Part shown: piece after piece, positions 5,693-8,990 of the stretch | Position numbering within the stretch: the stretch's first letter is position 1 | Layout of the letters: each line of letters starts with the position of its first letter | Notes under the pieces: generated by a model | What the model was told of the DNA's origin: nothing | The model's database searches: none | What the model saw: only the letters and a program-made list of their open reading frames with translations | Translations under genes and position numbers: made by a program | NCBI GenBank assembly: GCA_910586435.1 | Contig: CAJUGT010000154.1 | Location: forward strand, 1 to 8,990 | Source: an uncultured Acetatifactor sp. | GTDB taxonomy: Bacteria; Bacillota; Clostridia; Lachnospirales; Lachnospiraceae | Direction: 5' to 3' | Length of the DNA stretch: 8,990 nt

Positions 5693-5787
5693 GTTATGAA
5701 AAAAAGATGGTCCTCTGTCGCCGGGAAGGATGGATTATTTTCCCAATTACGTTAAGAACATCGCAATTTTATATAGGAGGCTTAAAA
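5693..5787 (+). promoter_or_regulatory. rplS 5' leader, possible ribosomal-protein leader element
   Basis: This 95-nt untranslated stretch ends in the rplS ribosome binding site. It contains two short pairings that share A5727: TCCT 5711-5714 with AGGA 5727-5730, and GGGAA 5723-5727 with TTCCC 5740-5744. They cannot both form completely. A structured L19 leader family upstream of rplS is known in low-GC Gram-positives, but I cannot confirm a match to its consensus by eye. Confidence 0.28.
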
Positions 5788-6135
5788 ATGAGTGAGCTTA
5801 TTAAAGAGATTGAAAAGGAACAACTCAAAGCAAGTGTGGATGATTTCAATGTGGGTGATACTGTAAAAGTATACGGTAAGATTAAGGAAGGCAGCCACGA
5901 AAGAATTCAGGTATTTGAAGGTGTGGTTTTAAAAAGACAGGGAGGCAGCAACCGTGAGACGTTTACTGTCAGAAAGATTTCCAGCGGCATTGGCGTTGAG
6001 AAGACCTGGCCGTTACATTCACCCAATGTTCAGAAAATTGAAGTAGTGAGAAGAGGTAAGGTAAGACGCGCTAAGTTGAATTATTTGAGAGGGCGTGTGG
6101 GCAAGAAGGCCAAAGTAAAAGAGGCCGTAAGGTAA
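5788..6135 (+). CDS. rplS: 50S ribosomal protein bL19
   Basis: This 115-residue L19 is a 50S protein at the 30S-50S interface. The N-terminal part contains FNVGDTVKVYGKIKEG (20-35) and RIQVFEGVVLKRQGG (39-53). The central signature is TFTVRKISSGIGVEKTWPLH (59-78), and the basic tail begins at VVRRGKVRRAKLNYLRGR (86-103). All are diagnostic of the family and the length is typical. The start at 5788 has a perfect AGGAGG 7 nt upstream. The longer in-frame reading from 5578 overlaps trmD and adds residues with no L19 similarity. rplS follows trmD by 97 bp and is closed by a strong hairpin 35 bp after its stop. A probable own promoter lies in the trmD 3' end. Confidence 0.97.
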   Translation: MSELIKEIEKEQLKASVDDFNVGDTVKVYGKIKEGSHERIQVFEGVVLKRQGGSNRETFTVRKISSGIGVEKTWPLHSPNVQKIEVVRRGKVRRAKLNYLRGRVGKKAKVKEAVR

Positions 6136-6170
6136 GCAGGCGATTATGGCCGGGGATAAAGGCCGTTCGG

Positions 6171-6202
6171 GAAAGGACAATTACATATGTAGTTGTCCTT
6201 TC
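6171..6202 (+). terminator. Hairpin terminator after rplS
   Basis: Positions 6171-6184 pair with 6189-6202 in a 14-bp stem (GAAAGGACAA against TTGTCCTTTC plus four inner pairs, one G-T) around an ATAT tetraloop. The T run is partly within the arm and continues as ACTCTATTTATA, so termination may be incomplete. That would let some transcript continue into lepB. No convincing separate promoter for lepB was found in 6203-6255. Confidence 0.6.
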
Positions 6203-6255
6203 ACTCTATTTATACAATGCCCCGACATATTTTGAGGGTTGAGGTAGAAATCCAT

Positions 6256-6834
6256 ATGTCAAATATAAGAGGTCTCAGCTTTTATAAAAGGAAGAAGAAA
6301 ATAAGCAAAGCACATGTCCGGGAAGTATTCAGCTGGATATTTGGTATGCTCATAGCAGCTTTTATGGCAACGGTACTGAATATTTTTCTTGGAACAATGA
6401 CCAGCGTGGTGGGAGTTTCCATGGAACCCACTCTATATAACGGACAGGATGTTTTTATCAATACATTTGTATATCTGATAACATCGCCCCAAAGGGGAGA
6501 TGTGGTGGTATTCCTGCCAAACGGGAATGTGAATTCTCATTATTATGTGAAAAGAGTAGTGGCTGTGCCAGGGGATAAAATTGTAATTCAAGACGGTATT
6601 CTCTACGTGAATGATGAAAAAAGCCCCTGGGTGATGGAAAAACTTGTGGATGCAGGTATAGCCGCAAATGAATTTGTATTGGAGAACGGAGAGGTTTTTT
6701 GTATAGGCGATAATACCGATAACAGTGAAGACAGTCGTTCGGCAAATATTGGCCCGGTAGAAGAGAAGGATATTTTAGGAAAGGTATGGTTCCGTGCCCC
6801 TTGTGATGAAGCGGGTATGGGATTTGTAAAATAA
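6256..6834 (+). CDS. lepB: Type I signal peptidase (first copy)
   Basis: This 192-residue membrane serine protease of family S26 cleaves signal peptides from exported proteins outside the membrane. A basic cytoplasmic N-terminus (KRKKK at 11-15) precedes one transmembrane helix at about 24-47. The catalytic serine is Ser55 in GVSMEPT, and the general base is Lys99 in YYVKRVVAVPGD. The conserved box GDNTDNSEDSRS lies at 151-162. The start at 6256 is chosen because GAGGT lies 10 nt upstream; earlier in-frame starts extend back into the rplS terminator hairpin. Only 2 bp separate its stop from rbgA, so the two are co-transcribed. A second signal peptidase lies immediately after rbgA. Signal peptidase identity is firm; substrate preference is unknown. 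Confidence 0.95.
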   Translation: MSNIRGLSFYKRKKKISKAHVREVFSWIFGMLIAAFMATVLNIFLGTMTSVVGVSMEPTLYNGQDVFINTFVYLITSPQRGDVVVFLPNGNVNSHYYVKRVVAVPGDKIVIQDGILYVNDEKSPWVMEKLVDAGIAANEFVLENGEVFCIGDNTDNSEDSRSANIGPVEEKDILGKVWFRAPCDEAGMGFVK

Positions 6835-6836
6835 GT

Positions 6837-7694
6837 ATGAATTATCAATGGTATCCCGGTCACATGACCAAAGCGAAACGAATGATGCAGGAGAATATAA
6901 AGCTTATTGACCTGCTGATAGAACTGGTTGACGCAAGAATTCCTCTCGCAAGTCGCAATCCTGATATTGACGTCCTTGGCCAGGGCAAGTCCAGGATTGT
7001 GCTTCTGAACAAATCAGATTTGGCCGATCCGTCATGGAACAGGCAGTGGATGAATTATTTTCAGGCCAAAGGAATCCATGTACTGGAGATAAATGCCAAG
7101 ACAGGACTTGGCATTAAGGCGATACATAACCTGGTGCGGGAAGCCTGTGCTGAGAAACTGGAAAGGGACAGGAAGCGGGGAATTGTGAACCGTCCTGTGA
7201 GGGCTATGGTGGTGGGGATTCCGAATGTAGGAAAATCCACATTTATCAATGCTTTTGCAGGCAAGGCGTGTACAAAAACAGGGAATAAGCCCGGTGTGAC
7301 AAAGGGAAAACAATGGATAAGGCTGGACAAAACTCTGGAACTTTTGGATACTCCAGGGATTCTCTGGCCCAGGTTTGAAGACCAGAGGACAGGAATGCTT
7401 CTTGCGTTTATCGGCTCCATCAATGATGAAATTGTGGTCAAGGAAGAACTTGCGTGTGATTTATTGGAGTGTCTGCGCACGATTGCTCCTGCTTCGGTGG
7501 AAGGACGCTATGGCATTGTGTGGAAAGAGACCTCTGCGGAGATGCTGGAAGAAATCGCCCGGTGCAGAGGATGTATCCAGAAAGGTGATGTTCTCGATTT
7601 AAAAAAGGCAGCAGACCTCTTTACAGACGATTTCCGAAGCGGACGTCTGGGCAGGATTACACTGGAAAGAGTTGAACAGGAGAACGAAGGATGA
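6837..7694 (+). CDS. rbgA: Ribosome biogenesis GTPase RbgA (YlqF)
   Basis: This 285-residue circularly permuted GTPase acts in a late step of 50S subunit assembly. The order of GTPase motifs is permuted as expected: NKSD (G4, 58-61), NAKTG (G5, 86-90), then GIPNVGKS (G1, 127-134), GVTKG (G2, 153-157) and DTPG (G3, 171-174). The N-terminal WYPGHMTKA (5-13) contains His9, known to matter for GTP hydrolysis in this family. The C-terminal helical domain (about 190-280) is the RNA/ribosome-binding part. The length is normal. Its own ribosome binding site is poor and the gene starts 2 bp after lepB, so it probably depends on coupled translation. Its stop overlaps the start of the second lepB by ATGA (7691-7694). 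Confidence 0.96.
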   Translation: MNYQWYPGHMTKAKRMMQENIKLIDLLIELVDARIPLASRNPDIDVLGQGKSRIVLLNKSDLADPSWNRQWMNYFQAKGIHVLEINAKTGLGIKAIHNLVREACAEKLERDRKRGIVNRPVRAMVVGIPNVGKSTFINAFAGKACTKTGNKPGVTKGKQWIRLDKTLELLDTPGILWPRFEDQRTGMLLAFIGSINDEIVVKEELACDLLECLRTIAPASVEGRYGIVWKETSAEMLEEIARCRGCIQKGDVLDLKKAADLFTDDFRSGRLGRITLERVEQENEG

Positions 7695-8236
7695 ATAAAG
7701 TATTAAAGGAAATGATCAGTACCCTGTTATATTTGCTTTGTGTGTTGGGATTGACCTGGGTGGTAATTACGTTTGTCGGTCAAAGGACGGAAGTGGACGG
7801 CTCTTCTATGGAACCAATGCTTTCAGACGAAGATAATCTGCTGGTGGATAAGATTTCCTATCGCTTCAGGGAACCGGAAAGGTTTGATATCATTGTCTTT
7901 TCCTTTAAGTATAAAGAAGATACCTATTACATCAAAAGAATCATAGGGCTTCCGGGGGAAACTGTTCAGATTGACGAAGAGGGAAATATTTATATAGATG
8001 GAGAAATTTTAAAAGAAAACTATGGAAGGGAAATTATAAAACCAGAGACAATCGGGATAGCCAAAGACCCCATTTTAGTGGGGGAAGATGAGTATTTCGT
8101 CCTGGGTGACAACCGCAACAACAGTACGGACAGCCGCACACAGATTGTTGGCAATGTAAACCGAAAGGATATTATCGGCAGGGCTTTCGTGCGGATATGG
8201 CCGCTGTCCAAGATGGGAGTTTTGAGGCATCAATAG
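7691..8236 (+). CDS. lepB: Type I signal peptidase (second copy)
   Basis: This second S26 signal peptidase has 181 residues and is clearly different from the first. A short N-terminus leads to a transmembrane helix at about 8-30. The catalytic Ser39 lies in GSSMEPM, where the usual threonine after proline is methionine. Lys82 lies in YYIKRIIGLPGE. The conserved box GDNRNNSTDSRT is at 139-150, and the C-terminal region contains KDIIGRAFVRIWP. The start overlaps the rbgA stop (ATGA) and has AGGAG 8 nt upstream. All catalytic residues are present, so it should be active. It differs from the first copy in lacking the basic N-terminal extension, which suggests a distinct substrate set or expression need rather than a fresh duplicate. 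Confidence 0.95.
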   Translation: MNKVLKEMISTLLYLLCVLGLTWVVITFVGQRTEVDGSSMEPMLSDEDNLLVDKISYRFREPERFDIIVFSFKYKEDTYYIKRIIGLPGETVQIDEEGNIYIDGEILKENYGREIIKPETIGIAKDPILVGEDEYFVLGDNRNNSTDSRTQIVGNVNRKDIIGRAFVRIWPLSKMGVLRHQ

Positions 8237-8238
8237 AA

Positions 8239-8265
8239 ATGAACGGAAGGAAAATATTCCAATGA
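8239..8265 (+). other. Possible 8-codon leader ORF overlapping the rnhB start
   Basis: An ATG two bases after the lepB stop reads MNGRKIFQ and stops at a TGA (8263-8265) that overlaps the rnhB ATG (8262-8264). This is the same ATGA arrangement as between rbgA and the second lepB. It may couple translation to rnhB, whose own GGAAGG site is 11 nt away and partly inside a GGAA-AATA-TTCC mini-hairpin (8249-8260). It may equally be chance; no protein evidence exists. Confidence 0.15.
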
Positions 8266-8990
8266 AAAACAGTATATCTGAGATAAGAGAGATTTACCAG
8301 GCAGCATCTGTTGAGGCGCTGCCTGAATTTATAAACAAATATTCCAACGATGAGCGGGCAGGTGTCCGCAGGCTGACAGAAGCAGCCCAAAAACGTCTTG
8401 AGGCATTGGAAAAAGAAAAACAACGGATAGAAGCGCTATGTGAATACGAAAAAAAATACAGAGAATATTCTTATATCTGTGGAGTGGATGAGGTGGGAAG
8501 AGGGCCGCTGGCTGGTCCGGTGGTGGCAGGAGCCGTAGTTTTGCCCAAAGATTGTCGTATTTTATATATAAACGATTCCAAGCAACTCTCCGAAAATAAA
8601 AGAGAGGAGCTTTACGAGATAATAAAAGAGCAGGCAGTCGCATGGGCGGTGGGGTATGCGTCTCCCGAGCGGATTGACGAAATCAATATTTTGCAGGCAA
8701 CCTATGAAGCAATGCGGGAGGCGGTGGGAGCGCTATCTCCTAGGCCGGACATACTGCTGAATGACGCAGTGACAATTCCGCTGCTTGACATTCAGCAGAT
8801 TCCCATTATCAAGGGGGACGCAAAAAGCATTTCTATTGGCGCAGCCAGCATCATGGCGAAAGTGACAAGAGATCGGTTGATGATGGAATATGATAAGGTG
8901 TATCCGGAATATGGTTTTGCGGGAAACAAGGGATACGGAAGTTCTGGACATATGGAGGCGTTAAGAAAATATGGCCCTACTCCCATACAT
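8262..8990 (+). CDS. rnhB: Ribonuclease HII, 3' end cut by the window
   Basis: RNase HII removes ribonucleotides misincorporated in DNA and cuts RNA in RNA-DNA hybrids. The window holds 243 codons with no stop, so the gene continues to the right, probably by only a dozen or so residues given the near-terminal GYGSSGHMEALRKYGPTPIH (224-243). The nuclease domain begins at YICGVDEVGRGPLAGP (71-86), with Asp76 and Glu77. NDSKQLS lies at 104-110, and the other two acidic active-site residues are probably Asp168 (LLNDAV) and Asp186 (KGDAKS), followed by IGAASIMAKVTRD (192-204). About 70 N-terminal residues, helical and charged, precede the domain, as seen in other Firmicute RnhB proteins. It starts 25 bp after lepB and is likely in the same operon. 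It is intact as far as visible. Confidence 0.95.
   Translation, partial: MKNSISEIREIYQAASVEALPEFINKYSNDERAGVRRLTEAAQKRLEALEKEKQRIEALCEYEKKYREYSYICGVDEVGRGPLAGPVVAGAVVLPKDCRILYINDSKQLSENKREELYEIIKEQAVAWAVGYASPERIDEINILQATYEAMREAVGALSPRPDILLNDAVTIPLLDIQQIPIIKGDAKSISIGAASIMAKVTRDRLMMEYDKVYPEYGFAGNKGYGSSGHMEALRKYGPTPIH

Noticed and set aside
5578..5787. Upstream in-frame extension of rplS from 5578
   Set aside because: It overlaps the trmD fusion in another frame and encodes no L19-like residues, while the ATG at 5788 has a perfect AGGAGG.
6193..6255. Upstream in-frame extension of the first lepB
   Set aside because: It would begin within the right arm of the rplS terminator hairpin and has no ribosome binding site.
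1..8990. CRISPR array, insertion sequence, tRNA or rRNA
   Set aside because: No regularly spaced repeats, transposase motifs, terminal inverted repeats or tRNA-like cloverleaf were recognised on either strand.

Overview
The window reads as a chromosomal segment of a Gram-positive anaerobe of class Clostridia, most likely Lachnospiraceae. This is inferred from the gene order ylxM-ffh-rpsP-khpA-rimM-trmD-rplS-lepB-rbgA-lepB-rnhB, strong AGGAGG-type ribosome binding sites, moderate GC and protein family style. No species is claimed. Apart from one small accessory module at the left edge, it is a housekeeping cluster for protein export, ribosome assembly and tRNA modification.

Left edge (1-1079): two hairpins that look like terminators (22-43 and 111-155) precede a minus-strand hicA-hicB toxin-antitoxin pair (865 down to 225). 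The pair has a good sigma-A promoter, and a perfect 14-bp palindrome overlaps its -10 box. That palindrome is a natural candidate operator for the DNA-binding HicB antitoxin. No ftsY lies directly upstream of ylxM, although the two are often neighbours in Firmicutes.

Core cluster (1080-6202): ylxM and ffh (SRP) are followed by rpsP (S16), khpA (KH-domain RNA-binding protein), rimM (30S maturation), trmD (m1G37 tRNA methyltransferase) and rplS (L19). ylxM has its own promoter and an unusually short leader. A perfect 15-bp hairpin sits between khpA and rimM. A second likely promoter, for rplS, is buried in the 3' end of the trmD reading frame. Together these could separate high expression of ribosomal proteins from low expression of the maturation and modification enzymes.

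The most unusual item is trmD. It encodes 504 residues, about twice the usual size. A complete SPOUT methyltransferase is joined in frame to an uncharacterised middle region and a C-terminal GNAT-type acetyltransferase-like domain.

Right part (6256-8990): two type I signal peptidases flank rbgA, a circularly permuted GTPase for 50S assembly, in a tightly spaced or overlapping array. rnhB (RNase HII) follows and runs off the right end of the window.

No tRNA, rRNA, CRISPR array, insertion sequence or phage gene was seen.
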